Shown piece after piece: positions 33,839 to 42,204 of a stretch of 64,000 nt of DNA. The DNA comes from Paraburkholderia bannensis (lineage in GTDB: Bacteria > Pseudomonadota > Gammaproteobacteria > Burkholderiales > Burkholderiaceae): positions 36,138 through 100,137 of the forward strand of contig NZ_JACHBW010000023.1 of the NCBI RefSeq assembly GCF_014200455.1, read 5' to 3'. Below the pieces are notes generated by a model. That model did no database searches. It was not told the origin of the DNA and was given only the letters and a program-made list of their open reading frames with translations. How positions within the stretch are numbered: position 1 is the stretch's first letter; each line of letters begins with the position of its first letter. The translations under genes and the position numbers were made by a program.

Positions 33839-34759
33839 ATGCCACTCTCCAGGATCGACCTGAATCTCTTCATCGTTTTCGAAGCTGTTTATCGCACGCG
33901 CAATCTCACGCGTGCGGCGGAGTTGCTATTCATCACGCAGCCTGCAGTCAGCAATGCGCTGGCGCGCATGCGCAAGACCTTTGATGATCCGCTGTTCGTG
34001 AGCACGCCAGCGGGCATGGTGCCTACGCCCGTTTCGGAGAACATCATTGGCCGGGTGCGCGAAGCGCTGCAATTGCTCGATTCGAGTATGCATGCGGGCG
34101 AGCGCTTCGATCCGGCGACTTCGCAGCGCACGTTCCGCCTGAGCATGAACGATTTGACCGAAGCGATGTTGCTGCCCGCGCTCGAAGAGGTGTTACAGCG
34201 CCTCGCGCCCGGTATCCGCATCGAGAGCTATTTCACGACGCGCCGCGAAGTGCCCGAGGCGCTGGCAAGCGGCGAGGTGCAACTGGCGATCGACGCGCCG
34301 CTGATCGACGATCCTCAACTGGAGCAGGCACCGCTGGGCAGCGATCACTATGCGTGCCTCGTGCGCCAGGATCATCCGTTCGCGAAGAAGAAACTCACGC
34401 TCGACGATTATCTGAGCCTGGGCCATATCCACATCTCCAGCCGCCGCCAGGGGCCAGGTCTCGTCGATTCCGAACTCACGAGGCTCGGGCTTCGTCGCAA
34501 CATCCTCACGCGCGTGCAGCACTATCTGGTTGCGCCGCTAATCGCCATGCGCACCGACCTCGCACTGACCGCGCCGCTCGCGCTGCTGCAACGCTATGAC
34601 GCGCGCATCCTCAAACTGCCGTTCGACCTGCCGGGCCTTGAGTCGCATGGCTACTGGCATCGCAGCGTGGCAGGCGATCCCGCGCACCGCTGGCTGCGCG
34701 AACAGATCGCCCGCCTGATGCGCAAGAAGAACCTGCAACCGTTCGACCATCACCGCTAG
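33839..34759 (+). CDS. LysR-type transcriptional regulator (NodD/LinR-like)
   Basis: A 306-residue LTTR of the group beginning S-R-I-D-L-N-L-F-I-V-F-E-A-V-Y. The helix-turn-helix continues with T-R-A-A-E-L-L-F-I-T-Q-P-A-V-S-N-A-L-A-R-M-R and D-P-L-F-V. The effector domain follows from about residue 90. It lies immediately upstream of, and on the same strand as, the phosphatase/kinase/SDR/dehydrogenase genes, with an 82-base gap. It may regulate them or the divergent hydroxyacid dehydrogenase gene. Confidence 0.88.
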   Translation: MPLSRIDLNLFIVFEAVYRTRNLTRAAELLFITQPAVSNALARMRKTFDDPLFVSTPAGMVPTPVSENIIGRVREALQLLDSSMHAGERFDPATSQRTFRLSMNDLTEAMLLPALEEVLQRLAPGIRIESYFTTRREVPEALASGEVQLAIDAPLIDDPQLEQAPLGSDHYACLVRQDHPFAKKKLTLDDYLSLGHIHISSRRQGPGLVDSELTRLGLRRNILTRVQHYLVAPLIAMRTDLALTAPLALLQRYDARILKLPFDLPGLESHGYWHRSVAGDPAHRWLREQIARLMRKKNLQPFDHHR

Positions 34760-34841
34760 TTATGGCGGAATATAAATAGAATAAATTTCCTGAATGCCGT
34801 AGCTCCCGTTATCGTTTCAGCCATCTTCACGCGAGGACGGC

Positions 34842-35516
34842 ATGGCGGATCTCTATCTGGTACGGCACGGGCAGGCGTCGCTGGGCGCCCAGAATTACGA
34901 CGCGTTGTCGCCCTCGGGGCGCATCCAGTCGACGTGGCTCGGCGAATATTTCGCGCAGGCGGACATGCAGTTCGACCGCATCGTGACCGGCACGATGCGT
35001 CGCCACGAGCAGACCGCCGAAGCATTGCTCGAAGGCATGCGCGCGCCGAAAGTCGAGATCTTGCAGGACCCTGATCTCAACGAATACGATTTTCACGCCT
35101 TGCTTGCCGCGCTCGAAGCGAGCGGCCTGATGCTGCCCGCGCCCGCTGACGGCAATGTCAAGCACTTCTATAAAGCCCTCAAACACGCGTTGCTGCTGTG
35201 GTCGGAAGACCGCTTGGCGGGCGCGCTGCCCGAAACATGGCAGCAGTTTCAGGCGCGCGTGGCGCGAGCACGGCAAGCGATCCAGCGCATGGGCGGCAGG
35301 CGCGTGCTGGCGGTCAGCTCGGGCGGTGCGATTGCCGTATTCACGCAGCAGATTCTGGAGGCGCCGGCCTACGCTGCCATCGCGCTCAATATGCAGATTC
35401 GCAACAGCAGCGTGAGCCAATACGTCTTCAATGAAGGCGGCATGTCGCTGGTTGGCTTCAACGCGCTACCGCACCTCGAACGCACCGAGCGCCGCAAGCT
35501 CGTCACTTATGGTTGA
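34842..35516 (+). CDS. Histidine phosphatase family protein
   Basis: A 224-residue phosphoglycerate-mutase-like enzyme. The catalytic motif is L-Y-L-V-R-H-G-Q-A-S at residues 4-13 (phosphorylated His). A second motif V-T-G-T-M-R-R-H-E-Q-T-A is near 50, and the distal V-S-S-G-G-A-I (in place of the usual G-H-G) is near residue 160. It would remove phosphate from a small molecule or CoA ester. It is the first gene of a four-gene operon and sits 15 bases before the kinase-like gene, so it may act on the kinase product. Confidence 0.85.
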   Translation: MADLYLVRHGQASLGAQNYDALSPSGRIQSTWLGEYFAQADMQFDRIVTGTMRRHEQTAEALLEGMRAPKVEILQDPDLNEYDFHALLAALEASGLMLPAPADGNVKHFYKALKHALLLWSEDRLAGALPETWQQFQARVARARQAIQRMGGRRVLAVSSGGAIAVFTQQILEAPAYAAIALNMQIRNSSVSQYVFNEGGMSLVGFNALPHLERTERRKLVTYG

Positions 35517-35531
35517 TTTGCACTTTCACGC

Positions 35532-36548
35532 ATGAATAGCCCAATTCAATTCGATATCGATACACTCACGCGCTATCTGGTGGCGCATGTACCTGGGTTT
35601 CGGGAACCGGTGACCTTCGAGAAGTTCGCTGGAGGCCAATCCAATCCTACCTTTTTGCTGACGACACCTGGCGGGCGCTACGTCCTGCGGCGGCAGCCGC
35701 CGGGCGCGCTGCTCAAATCCGCGCATGCAGTGGACCGCGAATACCGCGTACTGACGGCGCTGCATGAGACTCCGGTGCCGGTCGCGCGGTCGCTGCATCT
35801 GTGCGAGGATCGCGACGTCATCGGCAGCCTGTTTTACGTAATGAGTTTCGAGGACGGCGAGACATTCTGGGACCCGGCGTTGCCCGAAGTGAGCGTCGAG
35901 CGCCGTGGCGCGTACTACGACGCACTGCTCGAAACCATGGCGGCGCTGCACGACGTGAATGTCGATTCGGCGGGTCTGGCGGATTATGGTCGCGCGGGAA
36001 ATTATTTCGCACGCCAGATCGATATCTGGACCACGCAATACCGCGCCGCGCAGACGGGCGAGCTTGAAACGATGGAAGCACTGATCGCCTGGTTGCCCGC
36101 CAAATGCCCAGCGGAATCCGGCAAGCCCGCGCTCGTGCATGGCGACTTTCGTATCGACAACTTCATCTTTGAGCGCGGCATGCCACGCGTGCGCGCAGTA
36201 CTCGACTGGGAACTGTCTACGCTCGGCAACCCGCTCGCGGATCTCGCTTACTTCTGCATGTGCCTGCGCTTGCCGCGTCACAGTCATATCGCGGGACTGG
36301 CGGGATTGGATCGCGCCGCGCTGGGCGTGCCGGACGAAGAGGCGATCGTCGCGCAGTACTGCAAGTTGCGCGGTATCGAAGCGATCGAAAACTGGAATTT
36401 CTATCTGGCCTTCAGCTTCTTCCGCCTCGCTTCGATTGCGCAGGGGGTTAAAAAGCGCGCGCTCGGCGGTAATGCATCGAACGACAAGGCGCGCCAGGTC
36501 GGCGAAATGGCGGGCGCGCTTGCGCAAATGGGCGTCGCAATGATTTGA
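35532..36548 (+). CDS. APH-family phosphotransferase (ACAD10/11 kinase-domain-like)
   Basis: A 338-residue aminoglycoside-phosphotransferase-fold protein. Kinase elements: F-A-G-G-Q-S-N-P-T-F (nucleotide loop), Y-V-L-R-R-Q-P-P-G (Lys/Arg strand), the catalytic loop L-V-H-G-D-F-R-I-D-N (Asp near residue 205) and the metal Asp in L-D-W-E-L-S-T-L-G-N-P-L-A-D. The last motif is the hallmark of the kinase part of eukaryotic ACAD10/ACAD11. In those proteins the kinase phosphorylates 4-hydroxyacyl-CoA. The downstream acyl-CoA dehydrogenase makes the same reaction plausible here, not antibiotic resistance. Confidence 0.88.
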   Translation: MNSPIQFDIDTLTRYLVAHVPGFREPVTFEKFAGGQSNPTFLLTTPGGRYVLRRQPPGALLKSAHAVDREYRVLTALHETPVPVARSLHLCEDRDVIGSLFYVMSFEDGETFWDPALPEVSVERRGAYYDALLETMAALHDVNVDSAGLADYGRAGNYFARQIDIWTTQYRAAQTGELETMEALIAWLPAKCPAESGKPALVHGDFRIDNFIFERGMPRVRAVLDWELSTLGNPLADLAYFCMCLRLPRHSHIAGLAGLDRAALGVPDEEAIVAQYCKLRGIEAIENWNFYLAFSFFRLASIAQGVKKRALGGNASNDKARQVGEMAGALAQMGVAMI

Positions 36549-36596
36549 AGGCCGATCACCATACGGTTCATTCAAGAAATATCGAGCTTAATTAAG

Positions 36597-37358
36597 ATGA
36601 CTAATCTATTTGATCTGAAATCTAAAATCGCGCTGGTGACCGGTGCGAGCCGCGGCATCGGCGAAGAGATCGCGAAACTGCTGGCGCAGCAAGGCGCACA
36701 TGTGATCGTTTCAAGCCGAAAGATCGACGACTGCGAGGCTGTGGCGCGTAGCATCCGCGAAGCGGGCGGTAGCGCCGAGTCCTTTGCTTGCCACGTAGGC
36801 CGAATCGAGGATATCCACACGATTTTCAGCCATATTCGTGAGCGACATGGTCGGCTCGACATTCTCGTCAATAACGCTGCAGCGAATCCGTATTTTGGCC
36901 ACATTCTGGATACCGATCTTGCTTCGTTCGAGAAAACCGTCGAAGTCAATCTGCGTGGGTATTTCTTTATGTCGGTGGAAGCGGGCAAGCTGATGCGCGA
37001 ACACGGTGCAGGCGCCATCGTCAACACGGCATCTGTCAATGCACTGCAACCGGGCGACCGGCAAGGCATTTACTCGATCACCAAGGCAGGCGTGGTGAAC
37101 ATGACGCGCGCATTTGCCAAGGAATGCGGGCCGCTGGGCATTCGTGTGAATGCGCTGCTGCCGGGCCTCACTAAAACGCGCTTCGCGGGTGCGCTGTTTG
37201 CGGACCAGGCGCTTTACGAACACGCGGTCGGCAAGATCCCGATGCGCCGTCATGCCGAGCCGCGCGAAATGGCCGGCACGGTGCTGTATCTCGTCTCCGA
37301 TGCGTCGAGCTATACCAACGGCGAGTGCATCGTCGTGGATGGCGGCTTGACGATCTGA
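36597..37358 (+). CDS. Short-chain dehydrogenase/reductase
   Basis: A 253-residue classical SDR. NAD(P) binding is T-G-A-S-R-G-I-G (residues about 16-23). The structural N-N-A-A follows near 90. The catalytic triad is Ser in N-T-A-S-V-N (about 144), and Tyr-x-x-x-Lys as Y-S-I-T-K (about 157-161). The C-terminal G-E-C-I-V-V-D-G-G-L is typical. It probably oxidises or reduces a hydroxyacyl intermediate in the operon. It follows the kinase gene after 48 bases and precedes the acyl-CoA dehydrogenase by 42. Confidence 0.92.
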   Translation: MTNLFDLKSKIALVTGASRGIGEEIAKLLAQQGAHVIVSSRKIDDCEAVARSIREAGGSAESFACHVGRIEDIHTIFSHIRERHGRLDILVNNAAANPYFGHILDTDLASFEKTVEVNLRGYFFMSVEAGKLMREHGAGAIVNTASVNALQPGDRQGIYSITKAGVVNMTRAFAKECGPLGIRVNALLPGLTKTRFAGALFADQALYEHAVGKIPMRRHAEPREMAGTVLYLVSDASSYTNGECIVVDGGLTI

Positions 37359-37400
37359 ACGTCGCAAATTGCGACAAGCAACCCGATAGAGGAGAGCAGG

Positions 37401-38639
37401 ATGGACTTCGCATATAGCCCGAAAGTCGAGGCGCTGCGCGCCCAGTTGAACGCGTTCATGGACAAACATATCGTGCCGCGCATTCATCAGTGGCATGAAG
37501 AGGTGAATGCGGGACAGTATCCCGTGTCGTTCATGGAAGCGCTCAAGGACAAGGCGCGCTCGGACGGACTGTGGAATCTTTTCTTGCCGCATTTGCGCGA
37601 CGACGAGCCGGGTATGCGGCTGAGCAACCTGGAATATGCCCCGCTCGCGGAAATCATGGGACGTGTTCCCTGGGCATCCGAAGTATTTAACTGCAATGCA
37701 CCGGACACGGGCAATATGGAATTGCTCCATATGTTCGCTACGCCTGATCAACGCAAGCAATGGCTCGAACCGCTGCTCGACGGGAAGATCCGGTCGGCCT
37801 TCGCGATGACGGAACCGGCAGTGGCCTCATCGGATGCGACGAATATTACTACGCGCATTCGCCGTGATGGCGACGATTATGTGATCGACGGGCGTAAATG
37901 GTTTATCACCAATGCCGCGCATCCAAACTGCCAGATCTTTATCGTGATGGGCAAGACCGATCCCGATGCGCCAAGCCACAGTCAGCAAAGCATGATTCTC
38001 GTGCCGCGCGATACGCCGGGCGTCACGATCATCCGCAATATCACGGTGGTGAATCACACGGCGCCTGAGGGGCATTGTGAAATCGAATTCAAGGGCGTGC
38101 GGGTGCCGAAGGAGAATCTGCTTGGCGCGGAAGGTAGCGGATTCGCGCTGGCGCAGGCGCGGCTTGGGCCGGGGCGGATCCATCACTGCATGCGCTCGAT
38201 TGGCGCGGCGGAGCTGGCCCTGGAGTTGATGATCGAGCGTGCCCAGGCGCGCACGGCGTTTGGCAAGCGTCTGCATGAACATGGATCCGTGGCGGAATGG
38301 ATTGCGAAATCGCGTATTGAAATCGACCAGGCGCGTTTGTTCGTGCTGAAGGCTGCGTGGATGATCGACACAGTGGGCGCGAAGGCCGCACGCAAGGAGA
38401 TTTCGATGATCAAGGCGCTGGTGCCGACCGTGCATACCGCCGTTTGCGAGCGCGCGATGCAGGTGTTTGGCGCGATGGGATTGAGCCCGGATACGCCGCT
38501 GGCCGATAGCTGGACGTGGGGGCGCGCGCTGCGGTTTGCAGATGGCCCGGATGAGGTGCATCTGCAAAGTATCGCGCGGATGGAGATTCAGGCGCGGCCG
38601 TTTAAAGAGGGGAGCGTGAGCGGGTATTTGAGGGGGTGA
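37401..38639 (+). CDS. Acyl-CoA dehydrogenase (ACAD10/11-like)
   Basis: A 412-residue flavoenzyme. FAD/substrate motifs are visible: A-M-T-E-P-A-V-A-S-S-D-A-T-N-I, W-F-I-T-N-A-A-H-P-N, and the C-terminal Q-V-F-G-A-M-G-L-S-P-D-T-P-L with the trailing R-F-A-D-G-P-D-E-V-H. The V-A-S-S-D-A-T-N-I and D-G-P-D-E-V-H signatures fit the ACAD10/11 group rather than short-chain beta-oxidation enzymes. GGAGAG precedes the ATG. It ends the operon, and a terminator lies 8 bases after the stop. Confidence 0.9.
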   Translation: MDFAYSPKVEALRAQLNAFMDKHIVPRIHQWHEEVNAGQYPVSFMEALKDKARSDGLWNLFLPHLRDDEPGMRLSNLEYAPLAEIMGRVPWASEVFNCNAPDTGNMELLHMFATPDQRKQWLEPLLDGKIRSAFAMTEPAVASSDATNITTRIRRDGDDYVIDGRKWFITNAAHPNCQIFIVMGKTDPDAPSHSQQSMILVPRDTPGVTIIRNITVVNHTAPEGHCEIEFKGVRVPKENLLGAEGSGFALAQARLGPGRIHHCMRSIGAAELALELMIERAQARTAFGKRLHEHGSVAEWIAKSRIEIDQARLFVLKAAWMIDTVGAKAARKEISMIKALVPTVHTAVCERAMQVFGAMGLSPDTPLADSWTWGRALRFADGPDEVHLQSIARMEIQARPFKEGSVSGYLRG

Positions 38640-38646
38640 GGGGGGG

Positions 38647-38664
38647 AGGCGCGGAGCGCCTTTT
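38647..38664 (+). terminator. Rho-independent terminator after the acyl-CoA dehydrogenase gene
   Basis: AGGCGC-GGA-GCGCCT followed by TTT lies just beyond the stop codon at 38639. The stem is six pairs and the T-tract short, so strength is moderate. It separates this operon from the convergent T6SS genes. Confidence 0.6.
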
Positions 38665-38761
38665 AAGTCCCCCGCAGAATCGGCGAGCCCGCTCTGACGA
38701 CTATTCCATGGCCGGACGCATTCGAGGGATTCTTGCGTTCAGCCATGGTCGCTTGAGCGTG

Positions 38762-41476
38762 TCATGCCCCGGGTGACGGTATGTCCCCGCGCTCTACGAA
38801 GTCGATGGTCAGGTTACCCTCGGCTGAACTTGACAGGGTGATCGTCGCGGGCGCGGCGCCGCTTGCCATGCGCGTGAGCAACTCGCGCGATACGGTGGGC
38901 AGGATGCGCTGATTGAGGAACGCGTCGACGTTGCGTGCGCCCGACTCGCGCGCGAGGCAAAGTTCGGCCATCGCCGCGATGAGTGTGTCGTCGCAGACGA
39001 GTTCGACATGGTGCTGTCGGCGCAGTCGCTCTGCGACCTTCGCGAGCTTCAGACGGATGATGGCGGCAAGCGCATCGACGTCGAGCGGACGGTAGACGAG
39101 CGTCTGGAAGCGCGCGAGCAGCGCTGGCGTAAAGTGCGTCACGAGTTGCGGGTGAATGACTTCGAGTAGCGCCGCCTGAGCGATGTCGGGACTGTCGGTG
39201 GTTGCTTCGTCGATCTGCGCGCTGCCCAGGTTGGACGTCATCAGGATGACGCAGTTGCGGAAGTCGATCTCGCGTCCTTCGCCATCGCGCATGGTTCCGC
39301 GGTCGAACACCTGATAGAAGATATCGAGCACGTCGCGATGGGCCTTTTCGACTTCGTCGAGCAGCACCACGCTGTAAGGGCGCTGACGCACCGCTTCGGT
39401 CAGCACGCCCCCGCGGCCGAAGCCCACATATCCGGGGGGCGACCCCTTGAGCTGCGATACGGTATGCGATTCCTGGTACTCCGACATATTAATCGTGGTC
39501 AGCGCGGCCGCACCGCCAAAGAGCAGATCGGCCAGTGCCAGTCCAGTTTCGGTCTTGCCGACACCGGAAGGACCAACAAGCAGGAAGACACCGAGCGGCG
39601 CGTGCTCGTTTTTCAGTCCCGCTTTCGCCGTGCGCAGGCTTTCCGCGAGGGCCGCCAGCGCTTCGTCCTGGGCAACGACGCGCTCCGCGAGCTGGGCTTC
39701 AAGCGTCAGAAGCCCCATTAGTTCGTCTTCGAGCAGGTTGCCGACCGGCACGCCGGTCCATTCGGCTACCACGCGCGCGATTGCCTGGGCGTCGACGTCC
39801 GCAAAGATCAGCGGCGTTTTGCCTTGCGCGCTGGCGAGTGCCTCTTGCGTGGGCGCCAGGGATGCATGGCCGCCAGAGGCGGCCTTCTCGCGCTGTTCGA
39901 GCAGCGCCCGGACGAGTCCCAATTCCTGCATGTAGCGTTGCTGGAGACTGCCCAGCCGGGCCTTTGCATCGATGAGTGCAGCATCCAGTGAGCTCCGTTG
40001 CCCCTCGACGCTTTCGATGCCCGCGCGCTCGTCATCCTCGATCATCGTGAGTTCCAGCTCCAGTGCAGCGACTTCAGCGTGCGCACGCTGCAGTTCTGCC
40101 GGAGGTGAATCTAGTCCCATACGCACGCGTGCGGCCGCCGTGTCGATCAGATCAACGGCCTTGTCGGGCAGTTGCCGGGCGGGGATGTAGCGGCGCGAGA
40201 GCCGGACCGCGGCGACCAGCGCCTCGTCGCGGATATGCACGTTATGGTACTTCGCATAGCGCTCCTTAAGACCGCGCAGCATAAGGCAGGCGGCTGTGTC
40301 GTCGGGCTCGTCGACCTTGATCATCTGGAAGCGCCGTTCGAGCGCGGCGTCGCGCTCGAAGTACTCCTTGTACTCCGACCAGGTGGTTGCGGCGATGGTG
40401 CGTAGTTCGCCGCGCGCGAGCGCGGGCTTGAGCAGGTTCGCCGCATCGGCGCCGCCCGCCGCGTTGCCCGCACCGATCAGTGTGTGCGCCTCGTCGATGA
40501 AGAGCAGGATCGGCACACCCGAAGCCTGTACTTCGTCGATCACGGTCTTCAGGCGTTGCTCGAATTCGCCCTTGACGCCTGCGCCCGCCTGGAGCAGCCC
40601 CAGATCGAGCGTGAGGATGCGCACATTGCGGATCACGCTCGGCACCGTGCCTTCGGCCACACGCAGCGCGAGGCCTTCGACGAGTGCGGTCTTGCCCACG
40701 CCGGGCTCGCCGACGAGGATCGGGTTGTTCTTGCGACGGCGCGCGAGCACGTCGACCATCTGCTGGATTTCGCGGTCGCGTCCGAAAACCGGATCGATTT
40801 TGCCTTCGCGCGCCTTGGCCGTGATGTCGATCGCGAAGCGTTCGAGCGCGTCGCCTTCCACGGGGTGCCGGGCCACGGATGCGGATGGCACCGTCGCTGC
40901 ACGTGGCGCTTGATTAGCCGCGGTCGTTGCCGCCGCGGGTGATTCGCGGAGCGATTCCGGACTGTCCGCCGGGTTTTCGCATGTCCGGTTTGCGAGGCGC
41001 GGCAGCAGGCGCTGGATCTGCGCGCTGCTGATGGAGAGTAGCGGCCAGGCGTTGTTGGCGCGCAGCACGTGCGGCGCCTCGATGATCGCCTGCAGGAGGT
41101 GGCCGGAGCGGATCACCGGATCGCCAGTCGTGTCCCGTGTCGACGCATGAAACCAGGCGTCCTGGAGCACAGCGGCCAGTTGTGGGGAAAGGCTCGGTCG
41201 CCCACGCAGCTTACGCGGTGTGTGATCGATCGCCCTGAGCAGCGCCTCCCATACCGCATCGCCGTCCAGATCGTAATGGTTCATGATGGCCGGGATATCG
41301 CCGTCTCCAGCCTCGATCAGCTTGAGCAGCCAGTGCTCGACTGAAATTTCGTCCGCCAGACGCCCCTGGCACAGGCTTGCTGCAGCTTCAAGCGCATTCG
41401 CGCAATGGGGATTGAGTCGTTGAAGAAGCTGGTTCGCATCACGGGGGGAAGGGTTTCGGTCGTAGTGCACGTTCAT
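38762..41476 (-). CDS. clpV: T6SS AAA+ ATPase ClpV (TssH)
   Basis: A 904-residue ClpB-type double AAA+ unfoldase from the ATG at 41476; longer upstream starts are possible but less likely. The N-terminal Clp domain occupies about residues 1-160. The first AAA+ has G-E-P-G-V-G-K-T and the second G-P-S-G-V-G-K-T-E, each with Walker B Asp/Glu (L-F-I-D-E-A-H and L-L-D-E-V-E-K-A-H). ClpV disassembles the contracted TssB/TssC sheath in the cytoplasm so subunits can be reused. It is the last gene of the minus-strand unit tssL, ompA-like, hcp, clpV. Confidence 0.95.
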   Translation of the reverse strand: MNVHYDRNPSPRDANQLLQRLNPHCANALEAAASLCQGRLADEISVEHWLLKLIEAGDGDIPAIMNHYDLDGDAVWEALLRAIDHTPRKLRGRPSLSPQLAAVLQDAWFHASTRDTTGDPVIRSGHLLQAIIEAPHVLRANNAWPLLSISSAQIQRLLPRLANRTCENPADSPESLRESPAAATTAANQAPRAATVPSASVARHPVEGDALERFAIDITAKAREGKIDPVFGRDREIQQMVDVLARRRKNNPILVGEPGVGKTALVEGLALRVAEGTVPSVIRNVRILTLDLGLLQAGAGVKGEFEQRLKTVIDEVQASGVPILLFIDEAHTLIGAGNAAGGADAANLLKPALARGELRTIAATTWSEYKEYFERDAALERRFQMIKVDEPDDTAACLMLRGLKERYAKYHNVHIRDEALVAAVRLSRRYIPARQLPDKAVDLIDTAAARVRMGLDSPPAELQRAHAEVAALELELTMIEDDERAGIESVEGQRSSLDAALIDAKARLGSLQQRYMQELGLVRALLEQREKAASGGHASLAPTQEALASAQGKTPLIFADVDAQAIARVVAEWTGVPVGNLLEDELMGLLTLEAQLAERVVAQDEALAALAESLRTAKAGLKNEHAPLGVFLLVGPSGVGKTETGLALADLLFGGAAALTTINMSEYQESHTVSQLKGSPPGYVGFGRGGVLTEAVRQRPYSVVLLDEVEKAHRDVLDIFYQVFDRGTMRDGEGREIDFRNCVILMTSNLGSAQIDEATTDSPDIAQAALLEVIHPQLVTHFTPALLARFQTLVYRPLDVDALAAIIRLKLAKVAERLRRQHHVELVCDDTLIAAMAELCLARESGARNVDAFLNQRILPTVSRELLTRMASGAAPATITLSSSAEGNLTIDFVERGDIPSPGA

Positions 41477-41496
41477 GTTCGGGCCGCTCGCGCAGG

Positions 41497-41565
41497 TCAA
41501 GAGGCAGCCGCCGCCACCTCTTGATCTGTTTATTGAAAGGCCAGTCCGCAACATCAGCGGACCGG
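41497..41565 (-). promoter_or_regulatory. Two stem-loops between hcp and clpV
   Basis: One hairpin pairs TCAAGAGG with CCTCTTGA (41497-41524) and a second pairs CCAGTCCGC with GCGGACCGG (41541-41565). Neither is followed on the minus strand by a clean T-tract. They may stabilise the hcp message or lower read-through into clpV, which would fit the much higher Hcp demand. This role is inferred. Confidence 0.45.
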
Positions 41566-41627
41566 CGAAGAAGGGCCGGTATCGCCTGGGCAAAGTACCC
41601 ATGGACCGACCCTCAGACCACTGGAGA

Positions 41628-42113
41628 TCAGGAGCGCTCGTTCCAGGTATCTTTGTGGATGATGTTGCCGTCCTTGTACGACCAGGTGATCGTCTCGTAG
41701 CGCAGCTCGACTTCTTCGAGGTGGTTGTGCTTCTCGTAGTCGGGGATCTTGATGTCGAGCATCTTCGGACGCACTGCTACGACCTTCACGTTATCGAGTT
41801 TCGTGTTGAAGTATTCCTTCTCCTTGCCCGCGTCGTCGATCTTGTACCACCTGATCTCGGCCGACTTCAGCGTCTGGCCGCTGGTGACGGCCTTGTACAG
41901 ATAAGGCGTCGACGCATCGGTTTCCTTGATCAGCGTGATCGGCGCGTGCACGCGCGTACCCGTCAGCTTGCCCGTGTTGCCATCGGTTGGAATGTGCAGG
42001 CTGTGATCGAATGCCGTGATTTCGATGCTGCCTTCGCGACCCTGAACCGTGACCGAACCCTTGATGTCCGCGCCACCATCGTCTTTGAGCCACATGTATG
42101 ACGGAATTGCCAT
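41628..42113 (-). CDS. hcp: T6SS tube protein Hcp (TssD)
   Basis: A 161-residue Hcp1-type protein. It starts M-A-I-P-S-Y-M-W-L-K-D-D-G-G-A-D-I-K-G and shows the conserved F-D-H-S strand, H-A-P-I-T-L-I-K-E-T-D-A-S-T-P-Y-L, and the C-terminal V-E-L-R-Y-E-T-I-T-W-S-Y-K-D-G-N-I. Hexameric rings stack to form the inner tube that is fired through the sheath. GAGGAAGTG precedes the ATG. Hairpins lie on both sides of the gene. Confidence 0.97.
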   Translation of the reverse strand: MAIPSYMWLKDDGGADIKGSVTVQGREGSIEITAFDHSLHIPTDGNTGKLTGTRVHAPITLIKETDASTPYLYKAVTSGQTLKSAEIRWYKIDDAGKEKEYFNTKLDNVKVVAVRPKMLDIKIPDYEKHNHLEEVELRYETITWSYKDGNIIHKDTWNERS

Positions 42114-42143
42114 TTTTCACTTCCTCTTCTTGCTGCGACAATC

Positions 42144-42192
42144 GCCCGGCGTCATCCGCCGGGCTACACAATCCCGAAGCCCTTGCTTCGGG
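42144..42192 (-). promoter_or_regulatory. Two stem-loops in the hcp leader
   Basis: GCCCGGCG / CGCCGGGC (42144-42164) and CCCGAAGC / GCTTCGGG (42173-42192) form two stable hairpins in the 91-base gap between the OmpA-like gene and hcp. They could be processing or mRNA-stabilising elements that raise Hcp output relative to upstream genes. No T-tract suggests a terminator. Confidence 0.5.
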
Positions 42193-42204
42193 GACTAAAA
42201 CGCG

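Noticed and set aside
35532..36548. Aminoglycoside resistance phosphotransferase
   Set aside because: The fold matches, but the L-D-W-E-L-S-T-L-G-N-P motif and the operon with an acyl-CoA dehydrogenase point to metabolic ACAD10/11-type kinase.
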